Source: Ascaphus truei
Lineage: Eukaryota; Chordata; Amphibia; Anura; Ascaphidae
NCBI GenBank assembly: GCA_036426205.1
Contig: CM071570.1
Coordinates: 141,600,563-141,664,562, forward strand
Length of the DNA: 64,000 nucleotides
Direction: 5' to 3'
This document shows, piece after piece, positions 1 to 10,480 of the stretch. Made by a program: the position numbers and the translations under genes. Position 1 is the first letter of the stretch; each line of letters starts with the position of its first letter. The notes beneath the pieces were generated by a model that saw only the letters and a program-made list of their open reading frames with translations, ran no database searches and was not told the DNA's origin.

Positions 1-1916
1 ATATAGGATGTAGATTCACAACCCCAGGATTAAACAGGAACTCGCCAGAAATAGAAAAATATAAAATGTAGCCTTTAATAAATCATGGTTAAAATACAAA
101 AAAACAGACGTACAAAAAAAGAGATACCACGTGTTTTGCACCAATGGAGCTTTTTCAAGGAGGGATCCCAAATGAAATTGAGACGTTTGATAAACCCTCA
201 TTGTGACGGGGAGGAAAGGGTTAATACCCGATTTGCCATGCATTACTGTTGTTGCCCTGTCCCCGCCATTTTTATTCCCCATGTGCAGGCCATTCCCTGT
301 CTGCGAGGGTAAAAGACCAGATGCATTGCTTGCCATACCCTCTAACCAACACATGATAGAAGATCTTAAATGTGAGGCAGGAGGTATTTTTTTGTAAGTC
401 TAAGCAGGAATTACTTGGACATCCAGCTGTGATATGGGTGAATGAGCTTCGGTATTTTTATGACCAAGCCTGAAAGGGTTGTAATTATTTTTATGATGGA
501 GCCTCAAAAGGCTCCCACAGATTTAGAGTCCCCCTCTCTAAAAGAGTGTCAATTATGACAATACCAGAGGCCCATAATGTATACAATACTGGCATACTGA
601 TGCACAGCAGATGTCAGGCTAGTGACACCACTAAGTCAGAGTGGCCCCAAGAAATGGGTGTAGCCCAGGTATGCTAAGTGGCATTGGCGTCAACCTGACC
701 CATGCGCCCTGCCCACCGGACAGTCCTTTTGACCGGTCTTATGAACTGTGGGCCACTTGGCTATTCGTGGGTTTTTTTGTTCCCACGAGGGGATTGGATC
801 CACATGTTAAAGATAGCTTTGACCAGTCTATAACTGTGGCTTCCCAGGTATTTCCCAGTGTGATTCCTGAATTTTAATCCATGATGTAAAGATGCAAGAC
901 TTTGTTACAGTACAGCAGCAACCAGTCCAGGAGTGAAGGGGTTAACAACCACATAACCACAAGACTTTTAAAACCAAGGCTGCATTTTTTGCACTTGCAA
1001 GCAAAGGACCATTTCTTTCGTTCCAAGGACAATTTATTTCGTTTCCTGATCCCAGTGAGTGTGTTTTAAGTGTATTCTGCAGATGTCATGTGTTTGTCTA
1101 TTAAGGAAATAAATCACAATTTATTTTGCAACTTGTTCTGTTCAATCAAGTTCCAGAAATATAAATGTGTTGATAAAAGTTGATGTCATCGTGACACTCA
1201 TCCCGGACATGACATCACACAATTAAAACATAAAAAGTAAATAATTAAATAATCAGAGTATAAGAATCACATAAGGTATCATTTAACCATTAAATAATAT
1301 ATTGATGACAAATAAAAACAAATATGAAAGAGACAGATTGGATTATGAACGCAATCAAATAAACATTTGGCAGAAACCTTACCCTATCAGACCGCCTTCC
1401 GGTAATGGTTTTCAATATAAGAAGTCTCCAAGACCAGCTTGATCAATTCTTTGAAAACCACAGAGGTTGACATCAAGTATGGTCAAAAATACTTATTTTG
1501 ATTTTACTGAGCAGGACTCAACTCCACACAGTGTCTCTTTTTCAGAAAATGAATCCATGACCTCTTCAGCTGATGAGACCTGCTATCCAAGAAAAGTCTT
1601 CTAGAACCAGAACAAAAGTTACACACCGGGACGCTCATCAAAAAATGAAGATGACCCAGACATAGATCCAAGGGCAAATAATAAACATTGGAGTATTTTA
1701 AGTCCATCTGAATAAGATGTCATTTGATCTACAGTATTAAAACCGATGAAGCCATTGTGATTAAATGCAGAAAAGGGGGGAGCAGTGGTAATTAATCCTT
1801 TATATTGTCTATTACCAACTAGAGGTCCTTATACAACTAACTGACCCCCTTTTCAATATCAGATTAATTTCTGATTCCACTAGTTCACTCTTCCAGGAAC
1901 TTTTGGGTCTACAGCA
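1..1916. other. No gene seen; unassigned, probably old repeat sequence
   Basis: I see no convincing coding region here. Short open frames (for example 16-354 on the minus strand and 641-877 on the plus strand) have no recognisable motifs. An AATAAA hexamer lies at 1108-1113 in a stretch that could be the 3' part of an LTR or LINE, but I found no terminal repeats or target duplication. The last part (about 1400-1916) may be decayed upstream sequence of the PLE reverse transcriptase that begins to be readable at 1917. Confidence 0.4.
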
Positions 1917-2513
1917 TTGGAAGAGGGTAGGGATCTACAGATTCTCTCTTTGAACGAGTATGATTATTTAGATTGTTCAAACTCCATTATTCCCATACTT
2001 CACCACTTACCAAAAATACAAATCTTTAGAGCAATTGGCAGACCAATTGTTTCTAGCATTGGGTCTCTGAGTGAACATCTCTCAACATATATCGATCACT
2101 TCTTACAGCCTTTGGTTTTCACACTTCCATCTCACTTAGACAATTTTCACGTTTTGTCACTATTAACGAATTTCCCTTGGGAATCCAATTTTATTTGGGT
2201 CATGGTGGATGCATCACTCACCAATATCACTTTCACTTTCTTGATCTTTATTTATATGTGGGAGTAGATAAACAGGTACACATAGACATATATAGGAAAT
2301 CCAATTCTAGAAACACCTTGCTTCATGCCAAGAGTTGTCATCCACGACATTTATTCAGGGGTTTACCCCAGGGACAATTTTTGCGCTTACAGCGCAATTA
2401 TTCCAATATTGAGGACTTTCGCACTAGGTTCAGTGATCTGTTCTAGAGATTTTTGTCTAGGAGATAAAATAGTTCCATACTATATGAGGTATAGAAAAAA
2501 AGGATTGGTGTGA
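1917..2513 (+). pseudogene. Penelope-like element reverse transcriptase, broken N-terminal part (PLE copy I)
   Basis: The plus strand encodes pieces typical of PLE reverse transcriptase. First comes a segment with HHLPKIQ and GRPIVSSIGSLSEHLS followed by DHFLQPLV (about 1990-2130). After a frame change near 2200 comes a C-terminal palm/thumb segment with LHAKSCHPRHLF and LPQGQFLRLQRN (about 2300-2400). The central part with the catalytic Y-x-D-D motif is missing, so the copy is internally deleted and dead. A stop follows RTRFSDLF near 2446. It runs directly into opposite-strand PLE 3' sequence at 2515. In the family this protein is fused to a GIY-YIG endonuclease; the matching piece lies at 4091-6904. 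Assignment to PLE is firm; assignment of both pieces to one original copy is inference. Confidence 0.8.
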
Positions 2514-2514
2514 T

Positions 2515-3571
2515 TAGAGCTAAAAAATTAACAATATAAATACAGTGCAAAAAATTGAAATTACACTTAGTTACCTTATACTGATAAGGCAAGGCTGCCA
2601 AGTGGTGTTGACCCAGAACACAGTCAGAAGAAACACAAGAAAAACAATACAAATCGGCGCCTAGAAAGTCCAAAAACAGTCTGTATAAAGTCCAAATTGG
2701 ATTGAAGTACAAAGACCAGCTTCAATACTTGTACTTCCAGGAATGCAGATGGATCCACAGCCAGATGTCATATGATATGTGGAATATAAATGGAGAAAGA
2801 AAAAAAGATGATAGTGCAAAACTGCCACTGAAATGAACAGACAACACACGTATAAGGACAAACAATAAATTAAAGACAAAAGACAAATACAAGCAAGGCT
2901 GAAAAATTAAGAATAAAAGAGCTAATTTAATACAATAATGATTAAAATAACAACATTGGAACAAAGGCAGGCGACTGGTCCGGTTGGTTTAAACCGGAAC
3001 CCTACTCACAAGAGATTGGGATTTTATGCGCAATGGATTGCAGTCACTCGTTAGGTTTCGGTTTCTCCTCCAGCAGGGTTGGACTGATGTAAACACCCCT
3101 TAGACACCGTCTCTCTCTTCCGGATCAGATCTCCATTTCCGGGGGTGGGTCTTGAAGGCACAAACCTCTTCCTGCTGCTGCTGCAGCAAATCACTCAGCG
3201 CTACTGTGTTGCCTGCGTGTGTTCGTATTAGTGACTCTTGAACTGTGACCATACGCGTTTCGGGCGCATGCGCACTTCATCAGGGGCTACATGGGTACCG
3301 GGCATCGACTTCTTATGTTCTATTACAATGACTGTGATTGGATGTAAGATCCAGCCACACATTTGCTATCAGAATTACAATGATTGGCCAGTATAGCCCA
3401 GTACTAGAAAAAAGCCTTACAACACAAAAACGATTAAATACATAGTAAAAAACATATAAACATAACATAAAATTGCATATAAAATTATTAATACTAAAGC
3501 TTGAATTTCCCCATTTTGGATCCATTGTTATGGGTTTATTAAATATATATTATAAAACTTGATCTTAAATT
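2515..3571 (-). repeat. PLE 3' region, minus strand (left arm of a large inverted repeat)
   Basis: This is the 3' non-coding region of a minus-strand PLE copy (copy II). Positions 2872-3571 are the near-identical reverse complement of 6969-7667, about 700 bp. The outer part 2515-2872 resembles 32640-32766, which shows that the family's 3' region is longer than the shared arm. A hammerhead-like motif lies at 3247-3287, in sense with the minus-strand PLE. A small frame at 3313-3525 recurs unchanged at 7012-7224; it is a by-product of the duplication and not evidence for a gene. Confidence 0.75.
3247..3287 (-). ncRNA. Hammerhead-ribozyme-like motif in PLE 3' region
   Basis: Read on the minus strand, the order is CCC, the core CTGATGA, an extra A, a GC-rich stem II built on GTGCGCATGCGC, then GAAAC and the palindromic ACGCGT followed by A. 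This matches the hammerhead order (stem I, CUGANGA, stem II, GAAA, stem III, UH). The stem I partner is TGG, where other copies have GGG, so one pair is lost. Stem III is self-complementary, as expected for a motif that pairs between two molecules. Activity is untested. Confidence 0.6.
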
Positions 3572-3575
3572 GGTT

Positions 3576-4090
3576 AGATCTTAGAAGTGACATTGGATCT
3601 AAATGACTTAGTGTTTGCACTGAATGAACAGGCAGTACAAGTCGAACATATGAAGAAGCCTTTAGTAGATTTTATTGCTTTATGTCCAGAATGACCTAAT
3701 GGGCAACTAGGAGCTAATCTGGACTTTATGTTGGAAGCTTTGGTGAAAATAATGTTTGGTCTGATGGGAAGACACTTTGCAAGTATCACACATAAGAACT
3801 GGCCAATGTTTATTTATAATTTGACGTATTTTAGGTGCCATTTTGTTATACTGTGTCACAAAGGACACACCACAGTTATACTCCTTTTTTGACTGTTGTT
3901 TATTGTTATTATACTCTAAAAGAGTACCTCTCTCCAATTTCTCTACTTGTGAGAAAGCCTCTTCTAAGAGACTCTCAGGGTATTTCCTTTCAATAAATTT
4001 TTGTTTTAGCTCGTCTGCCTGAACCACAAACTCCTCCTGATTGGAGCAGTTGCGCTTCAGGCGGACGAGCTGTCCCTTGGGTATATTACG
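3576..4090 (-). pseudogene. PLE reverse transcriptase C-terminus and linker to GIY-YIG (PLE copy II)
   Basis: The minus strand reads PKGQLVRLKRNCSNQEEF, then the thumb segment with ADELKQKFIERKYPE. This is followed by SFVTQYN and IINKHWPVL, and then the cysteine-rich linker GFFICSTCTACSF leading to KSFRSNVTSKI. That order (end of reverse transcriptase, then a CxxC-type linker into the endonuclease) is typical of Neptune-type PLEs. The copy stops at 3576 before the GIY-YIG core and passes into its 3' region through a deletion. A segment of about 23 bp (3576-3600) is repeated in inverted form at 4091-4113, where the opposite-strand endonuclease begins. At least one frameshift separates the two readable parts. 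Confidence 0.8.
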
Positions 4091-4364
4091 AATCCAATGT
4101 CACTTCTAAGATCTATCCCATTAAATCTTTTATAAACTGTCATTCTTCATACATTATATATTTACTCCAGTGCCCCTGTGGCCTTCAATATGTAGGAATG
4201 ACAGGGAGGTGCTTTCAAAGAAGAATCTACGAACACATCTTATACTATATTAGTGAAAGCACTGTATGCCTGTCTGGATGTCCGGTGTCCCTAGGGGAAA
4301 TCTCATTGGTCCCTTGGCCGCCCGCCCCCGCACACCTCTCATTGGCCTGAGGCGGAGTGACGGG

Positions 4365-4365
<1 letters not shown>

Positions 4366-4414
<49 letters not shown>

Positions 4415-4431
4415 CACACACACACACACCA
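4366..4431. repeat. (CA)n microsatellite
   Basis: An almost pure run of CA dinucleotides with small interruptions near its end, inside the Helitron. A second run lies at about 5613-5642. Open frames across it are low-complexity artefacts. Confidence 0.95.
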
Positions 4432-4699
4432 CACTAGTAGGGGGGGTGTTGCATACTTAGCTTGGGGCGCGCCCCCTTGGTGGGGCACACGATTATGTAG
4501 GGTGGGCGCAAGGCATCTGCAGGGAAACCTGGGGCGGGCAAGCTGTGCACGGGTGGCTCCGTGCTGCTGCTTCTATGTCTGTGTCTTGCAGAGTGCTGGG
4601 CTTCTCTCTGCACACAGACAAGCCCTCCTTCTCTTCCTGTCTGCTTCCTGTTTTCAAGCACATGGGGGTTGGGGGATCGGAGCATGTCGCCCCCCCAGG

Positions 4700-5395
4700 T
4701 GAAATTGTGGACTGATTAAGTGTGTGTGTTGGTGGTGGTGGTAGTGGTGGGGGGGAGTGATTGAGTTGTGTGTGTGTGGTGGGATTGAGTGTGTGTGTGG
4801 GGGGTGGGGGGGATTGAGTGTGTGTGTGGGGGGGGTGGGGTTGATGTGTGTTGTGTGTGTGTTTGGGAAGTGTGTGTGTGTGGGAGGATTGTGTGTGGGG
4901 GGGGATTGTGTGTGGGTGGAGGATTGTGTGTGTAGGGGGGGGGATTGAGTTTGGATTGTTGTGTTGTGTGTGGGGGGGTTGTGTGTGGGTTTTTTGTTGG
5001 GTGTAATGAGTCCCCCCCTCCCTGCCCTTTGCCCCCCCCCCTCCCTGCCCTTTGCCCCCCCTCCCTGTTCTTTGCCCCTTCCCTGCCCTTTGCCCCCCCC
5101 TGCCCTTTGCCCCCCCCCTCCCTGCCCTTTGCCCCCCCTGCCCTTTTGCCCCCCCTCCCTTCCCTTGCCCCCCCCCTCCCTTCCCTTTGCCCCCCCTCCC
5201 TTCCCTTTGCCCCCCCTCCCTTCCCTTTGCCCCCCCTCCCTTCCCTTTGCCCCCCTCCCTTCCCTTTGCTCCCCCCCTTCCCTTTGCCCCCCCTCCCTTC
5301 CCTTTGCCCCCCCTCCCTCCCTTTTCCCCCCCCCCTTCCCTTTTGTCCCCCCCCCACTCCTGCCCTTTGCCCTCCCCCCCCTTCCACTCCATGCC
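4700..5395. repeat. TG-rich tract followed by a pyrimidine array, Helitron unit 1
   Basis: Positions 4700-5000 are rich in TGTGTGTGG and GGGGATTGAG motifs. Positions 5020-5395 are a tandem array of a unit of about 20 bp built on CCCTCCCTTCCCTTTGCCCC. The same pair of tracts recurs at 5920-6225 and 6225-6595. Strand asymmetry is extreme (nearly pure pyrimidine on the plus strand). The open frames on both strands here have only simple-sequence content. Confidence 0.9.
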
Positions 5396-5437
5396 CCCTG
5401 CCCTTCCACCCCCGGCAACGCCAGGTATATCAGCTAG

Positions 5438-5478
5438 TCTATAATTAAGAAAAGGATTAACAACACGTTGTGTCTCTC
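5438..5478 (+). repeat. Copy of PLE flanking sequence trapped between two Helitron copies
   Basis: After the internal Helitron end at 5434-5437 the sequence reads TCTATAATTAAGAAAAGGAT and on to about 5478. This matches the PLE coding sequence that follows the outer Helitron end at 6658-6699. The following bases (5479-5640) match the pyrimidine array in reverse complement. So the tandem duplication included the host flank. Confidence 0.8.
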
Positions 5479-5608
5479 CGAGCTGGGGGGGGCAAAGGGC
5501 AGGGAGGAGGGGGACTCAATCCCCCCCACACACACACACAACCCCCCCCACACACAAACACAATCCCCCCCACACACAATCACACAATCCCCACACTCAA
5601 CCCCCCCC

Positions 5609-5646
<38 letters not shown>

Positions 5647-6904
5647 GCATGATTATGTAGGGGGGAACGAGCTGCTTGCAGGGAAACCTGGGGGTGGCCA
5701 GAGCTGTGCACGGGCGCTCCGTGCTGCTGCTTCTATGTCTGTGTCTTGCAGAGGGGGCGGGGCCAGAAGATCCGTGCTGCTGCTTCTATGTCTGTGTCTT
5801 GCAGAGGGGGCGGGGCACACAGACAAGCCCTCCTTCTCTTCCTGTCTGCTTCCTGTTTTCAGCAGCATGGGGGGTTGGGGGATCGGAGCATGTCGCCCCC
5901 CAGATGAAATTGTGGACTGATTAAGTGTGTTTTTTGGTTGGTGTGGTAGTGTGGGGAGTTATTTGAGTGTGTGTGGTGTGGGGGTTTGAGTTGATGTGTT
6001 GGTGTGGGTGGGGGGTTGAGTGTGTGTGTGGGGGGTGGGGGGATTGAGTGTGTGTGTGTGTGGGTGTTGGGATGTGTGTGTGTGTGGGAGATGTGTGTGG
6101 TGGTGGGATGGTGTTGTGTGTGGGGTGGTGTGTGTGGGGGGGATTGCTGTGTGGGTTGTTGCTTGTTTGTGGGTGGGCTTGTGTGTGGGGGGGCTTGTTT
6201 TGTGTTGGGTGGGGTTGAGTCCCCCCCTCCCTGCCCTTTTTGCCCCCCCCCCTCTCCCTGCCCTTTGCCGCCCCCTCCCCTGTTCTTTGCCCCTCTTCCC
6301 TTTGCCCCCCCCCTGGCCTTTGCCCACCCCCTCCCTGCCCTTTGCCCCCCTGCCCTTTGCCCCCCTCCCTTCCTTGCCCCCCTCCTCGCCTTCCCCCCCT
6401 CCCTTCCCTTTGCCCCCCCCTCCCTTCCCTTTGCCCCCCCTCCCTTCCCTTTGCCCCCCCTCCCTTCCTTTCTTCTTCCCCCCCTTCCCTTTGCCCCCCC
6501 TCCCTTCCCTTTGCCCTCCCCCCCCTTCCCTGTCCCCTCTTCCTCCCCCCCCCTCCCTCCTTTGGCCCCCCCCCCCCTGCCCCTGCCCTTTGCCCCCCCC
6601 TTCCACTCCATGCCCCCTGCCCTTCCACGCCCGGGCAACGCCAGGTATATCAGCTAGTCTATAATATTAGAAAAGGATTAACAACACGTTGTGTCTCTCA
6701 TCATTTTTGCACACATCACAACCAGAATCCACAGGGATTAATGTGTCAAGCAATAGAATTGGTATCAGCCAATTGGAGAGGGGGGGGGGGGGTTGACTCA
6801 ATCAGGTACGCAGGCGTGAAGCCGATTGGATCTACGAGTTGAAAACCCTCTCTCCAAGTGGCTTGAATATTGATTTCGAACTGGAAGTTTTTTTGAAGCA
6901 ATGA

Positions 6905-7667
6905 TAGATCAAATTATTTGTCATTTGCCTTTTGTCAATCTGGTTACTTAGTATTGTCATAGTACAATTTAAGATCAAGTTTTATAATATATATTTAATA
7001 AACCCATAACAATGGATCCAAAATGGGGAAATTCAAGCTTTAGTATTAATAATTTTATATGCAATTTTATGTTATGTTTATATGTTTTTTACTATGTATT
7101 TAATCGTTTTTGTGTTGTAAGGCTTTTTTCTAGTACTGGGCTATACTGGCCAATCATTGTAATTCTGATAGCCAATGTGTGGCTGGATCTTACATCCAAT
7201 CACAGTCATTGTAATAGAACATAAGAAGTCAATGCCCAGTACCCATGTAGCCCCTGATGAAGTGCGCATGCACCCGAAACGCATAGGGTCACAGTTCAAG
7301 AGTTACTAATACGAACACACGCAGGCAACACAGTAGCGCTGAGTGATTTGCAGCAGCAGCTGGAAGAGGTTTGTGCCTTCAAGACCCACCCCCGGAAACG
7401 GAGATCTGATCCGGAAGAGAGAGACGGCGTCTAAGGGGTATTTACATCAGTCCAACCCTGCTGGAGGAGAAACCGACACCTAACGTGTGACTGCAATCCA
7501 TTGCGCATAAAATCCCAATCTCTTGTGAGTAGGGTTCCGGTTTTAACCAACCGGACCAGTCGCCTGCCTTTGTTCCAATTTTGTTATTTTAATCATTATT
7601 GTATTAAATTAGCTCTTTTATTCTTAATTTTTCAGCCTTGCTTGTATTTGTCTTTTGTCTTTAAGGG
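6905..7667 (+). repeat. PLE 3' region, plus strand (right arm of inverted repeat)
   Basis: The sequence follows the PLE stop codon at 6902-6904. Positions 6969-7667 are the near-identical reverse complement of 2872-3571. The arm carries a hammerhead-like motif at 7251-7289 in sense with the PLE. Beyond 7667 the similarity to the family ends abruptly, so this copy is truncated at its 3' side. Confidence 0.8.
7251..7289 (+). ncRNA. Hammerhead-ribozyme-like motif in PLE 3' region
   Basis: Stem I strand CCC (7251-7253), core CTGATGA (7254-7260), one extra A, a stem II on GTGC/GCAC, then GAA, stem III ACGCAT, A as the putative cleavage-site base (7285) and GGG (7286-7288), which pairs with CCC. 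Stem II has two unpaired C residues before GAAA. The motif lies about 350 bp downstream of the PLE stop codon. Confidence 0.6.
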
Positions 7668-8109
7668 CACTCTAGAGAAGTTTAAATGAATTGCTATAGA
7701 ATCGTTCAAGCCAATTAAAAAAAGGGTGAGATAGAGTCAATGCCCTATATTGGAGAGAAGCCTACTGCATCTTTAAGTTAGATACTCTTGTGCCCAAGGA
7801 GATTAAAACAGAATGGGATTACCAACATTACCAACATTTCTTATAAAATAAAACATACTACGGGTTCTTTGTGTTATTAACATTTCCACTCCCTCCTTCT
7901 CTTCTGGTCCGGATTCAGTTTAGAGTGATGTAGTTATATGTAACTATTCTTGTATCAATGTCTTTTTCAATTGGATATATGGATTTATTTTCTAACAACG
8001 AATTTGATATCTTGTCATATATCTCTGCAGTTAACTATTTCTATAGAAACACATTGTATCCATCTATATGAATGTTTACCTATGCCACAATAGTTAATAA
8101 CCACATTAA
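7668..8109. other. AT-rich sequence, nothing recognised
   Basis: No open frame of interest and no clear repeat structure. It separates the PLE arm from the minisatellite-bearing DNA element that begins at 8110. Confidence 0.5.
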
Positions 8110-8453
8110 GGGGCCTATGCTACAACCGTTCATAAGCCACTTATCGAGCACTTATCGGCCAAAATGCCTTCTGCTATTCAGTAAGCCTCAAAAAGTTGGC
8201 GATAAAGGCATGAATCGGCAAAAATTTTAGCCGTCATAAAAAAATCGCCGAGTGAGCCACTTATCGGCAGGTTGTGAAACTCGTGCAATTCTAGTAGCCG
8301 TGATTAGGTTATCGAGGCCTATCGCGGCTTTAGAATGGCGAGTTTCTCCCAAAATCCTCACGCCAGGAAAAGTTGGTGTGAGGTTGGTGAGAAGCTGCTG
8401 AAAGGCGACGATACAGGACAGAAAAAAAATGCTCTATTCCTGCATTGAATTGA

Positions 8454-8509
8454 TGCCGGGAGTCTCCAGAGCTGATATCCATTAATATCAGCACTGGAGA
8501 CCCCCGGCA
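8454..8509. repeat. Perfect-type hairpin inside copy A
   Basis: GCCGGG, then GTCTCCAG and GCTGATAT on the left pair with ATATCAGC, CTGGAGAC and CCCGGC on the right across a loop of a few bases. The arms are about 23 bases with few mismatches. Function unknown. Confidence 0.75.
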
Positions 8510-8699
8510 TGAATCCCATGCAATAAAAATGCATTTACAGGCAACTTCATTACCTTAGAGGCTAATCGTTAAGGCAAGGAAGGAGTTAACCCCTCCCGCT
8601 ACCCACCAAGGGCCAAATACCCCCTTCACCCACCCCTGCTATACACAATAATCACTCATACCCACCTCCTCTACCCCCACATGATTGATACCAGAGGCC

Positions 8700-9150
8700 G
8701 TGTGTGTCTTCAGGTGGTCCCTGTGGGTGTCTGGGGGCCTCCAGGCGGTCTCCGTGGGTCCTCAGGTGGTCCCCACGGGTATCCAGGGCTCTTCAGGTGA
8801 TCCTCATGGGTGTCTGGGAGCCCTCAGGTGGTCCCCACAGGTGGCTGGAGGCCCTCGGGTGGTCCCTGTGGGTGTCTTGGGGCCCTTGGGTGGTCACCGT
8901 TGGTGGTCGCCGTGGGTCCCAGAGAATCCTCAGGTGCTCCCCACAGGTGTCTGGTAGCCCTCAAGTGGACCCCGTGTGTGTCTGTGGGCCCACGGCTGGT
9001 CCCCACTGGTGTCTCGGGCCCTTGGATGGTTTCCGCGGTTGTTCGGGGTTCCTCAGGTGGGCCCTGCAGGTGTCCGGAAATTCTCAGGTGGTCCCCGTAG
9101 GTGTCTGGGGGTCCAAGGGTGGTCCCCGAAGGTCCCCGCTGGCCTGCAAT
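8700..9150 (+). repeat. Minisatellite, unit about 30 bp
   Basis: Degenerate tandem units built on GGTGTCTGGGGGCCCTCAGG followed by TGGTCCCCG. The array recurs in reverse complement at 28393-29128 in copy B of the same element. Open frames on both strands across it are unit-periodic and do not indicate proteins. Confidence 0.85.
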
Positions 9151-10480
9151 ACCAATCCTGTGAGAAAAAAAATGTGCAATACATTGAAATAAATACATCC
9201 CCTTCCCCCCAACACATAGTGTACAATACAATAATGGGCAAAATAACTATTATCCAGATTTGGATAATAGTGAATTTGCCCATTATAAAATAAAACATTA
9301 GCCAGCCAGCATAGATAAAGTAAAAAAATATTTCTACTTACCCCTGCCATCATGAAAGGTGTCCTCATCAGCATACTGCATGTTCTCCGATGCCAGCAAG
9401 AATACATGAAAAAATACAATCTAATGGCCCCATACCCCTTAATCACCTTAGCAGTTAATAACCACTATAGTAATTAAGGGCATGATAAGCCACTATTGCA
9501 CTATAACAGTCAAATGGTCACCCTAATAAAAAAGCATGAAGGCCAAAAATACACAATAATAAAGATATTCACAAGCACCTAAACACCCCAATTCAAGAAA
9601 TAAAAGCACTAGCTAACTAATTAAATAAATAAAAGCACTAGCCAATCAATCAATTTAATACATAAAAGCACTAACCAACAAAATAATTAATTCATTTTAA
9701 ACATTAGCCAACAAAACAATTAATTAATTTAAACTAGTAGCCAACAAAACAAATAATTAATTTAAAACGTTAACCAATCCTAAAATGTACTGAAAACAAG
9801 CCGTCCAAATTCAAATCAATTTAATTTCATCAATAAAAACAAATAAAAAATTACAATCAATTCAAAACAAGCATTTGCCAAAAAATGCATTGGCTGTCAC
9901 TGTATTTATCTGTACCCTGGGCACCGATTAATACATTATCAGTCAGTGGCAATCACAAACATAAAAATAAATAAATACAATAAAAAACCTGAAAAAAGAC
10001 ATTTACATACATTCAATATTTTACTTACCTTTAGAACTCTTCACCCTCTGAATCCCATTGTATCTGCAAGCTCTCGTACCGCGATGACATTGCCTTCAAT
10101 CCAACGCCATCCACTTGAAGACCAGCATCAGGTAAAAAAAAATCTTCTTTCTTTTTTCTTCTATCACCGTCTTCTTTCTTCATCTGTCAATATTTTCTTC
10201 TTTTCTTTAATCTTCTTTCTTCATCTGTCAATCCAAGGCCCCATGGTAAATCCAGAACAGGATGTTCTCTCATCGGCTTCTTGAGGTAAAATGAGACATA
10301 CAGGCCTTATATATGGCCTGTGATGTCACATGTTATGGTCAGATGGTACAGCTCCAATCCGATTGGACGCTGTATCATGTGCTTGCTTCTTTTTTTTATG
10401 TTAAGGATGTGATGTAATCTCCAAGGGATGATGATGGCTTCATCAGGGATAATGGCTGCAGTGACAGCCCCTCATTTAAG

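Larger units (their letters stand above)
4238..6657 (+). mobile_element. Non-autonomous Helitron with internal tandem rearrangement
   Basis: The unit begins with TCTTATACTATATTAGTG after an A and ends with a GC-rich hairpin (CCCGGGCAACGCCAGG at about 6630-6645), a short spacer and CTAG at 6654-6657, followed by T. A 5' TC, a 3' hairpin plus CTAG and insertion between A and T without target duplication are the marks of Helitrons. No Rep/helicase gene is present. Inside are (CA)n, TG-rich tracts and pyrimidine arrays. A full internal 3' end recurs at about 5420-5437, followed by 41 bp of PLE flank and then a second, partly inverted copy of the body. The long open frames across the repeats reflect base composition, not genes. 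Confidence 0.85.
4091..6904 (+). pseudogene. PLE GIY-YIG endonuclease, split by a Helitron (PLE copy I)
   Basis: Two coding blocks, 4091-4237 and 6658-6904, form one GIY-YIG domain. The first has the signature YIIYLLQCPCGLQYVGMT, then RRIYEH. The second continues with KGLTTRCVSHHF, NPQGLMCQAIELVSANWR and, after a frame change in a G-run near 6781-6792, READWIYELKTLSPSGLN. It ends at a TGA at 6902-6904. The Helitron sits between bases 4237 and 6658; leaving it out joins the two blocks without loss of frame. The endonuclease nicks the target for PLE integration in intact relatives. This copy lacks an intact reverse transcriptase and has the G-run frameshift, so it is dead. Confidence 0.85.
8110..10480 (+). 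mobile_element. DNA-transposon-like element with internal minisatellite, copy A
   Basis: The same order of blocks appears here and, in reverse complement, at about 25.2-29.8 kb: a terminal segment starting GGGGCCTATGCTACAA, a G/C-rich minisatellite, an AT-rich body and a distal part with a TATA-like box and a splice-donor-like AGGTAAGT. The outer end of copy B reads GGGTCCTATTCACAAA on the minus strand, matching the start here. I could not fix the right end; it lies between about 10440 and 10560. The start is preceded by TTAA. No transposase is visible. Class is uncertain. Confidence 0.55.

Noticed and set aside
4493..5448. Open frames of up to 299 residues on both strands (GKGGG-rich on minus, PLP-rich on plus)
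   Set aside because: They come from pyrimidine and CA/TG arrays inside the Helitron. Any frame stays open in such sequence, and the proteins are pure low complexity.
3313..7224. Two identical 70-residue proteins (3313-3525 minus, 7012-7224 plus) as a conserved small gene
   Set aside because: The identity reflects the near-identical inverted PLE 3' arms at DNA level; the frames lie in non-coding sequence around the ribozyme motif.
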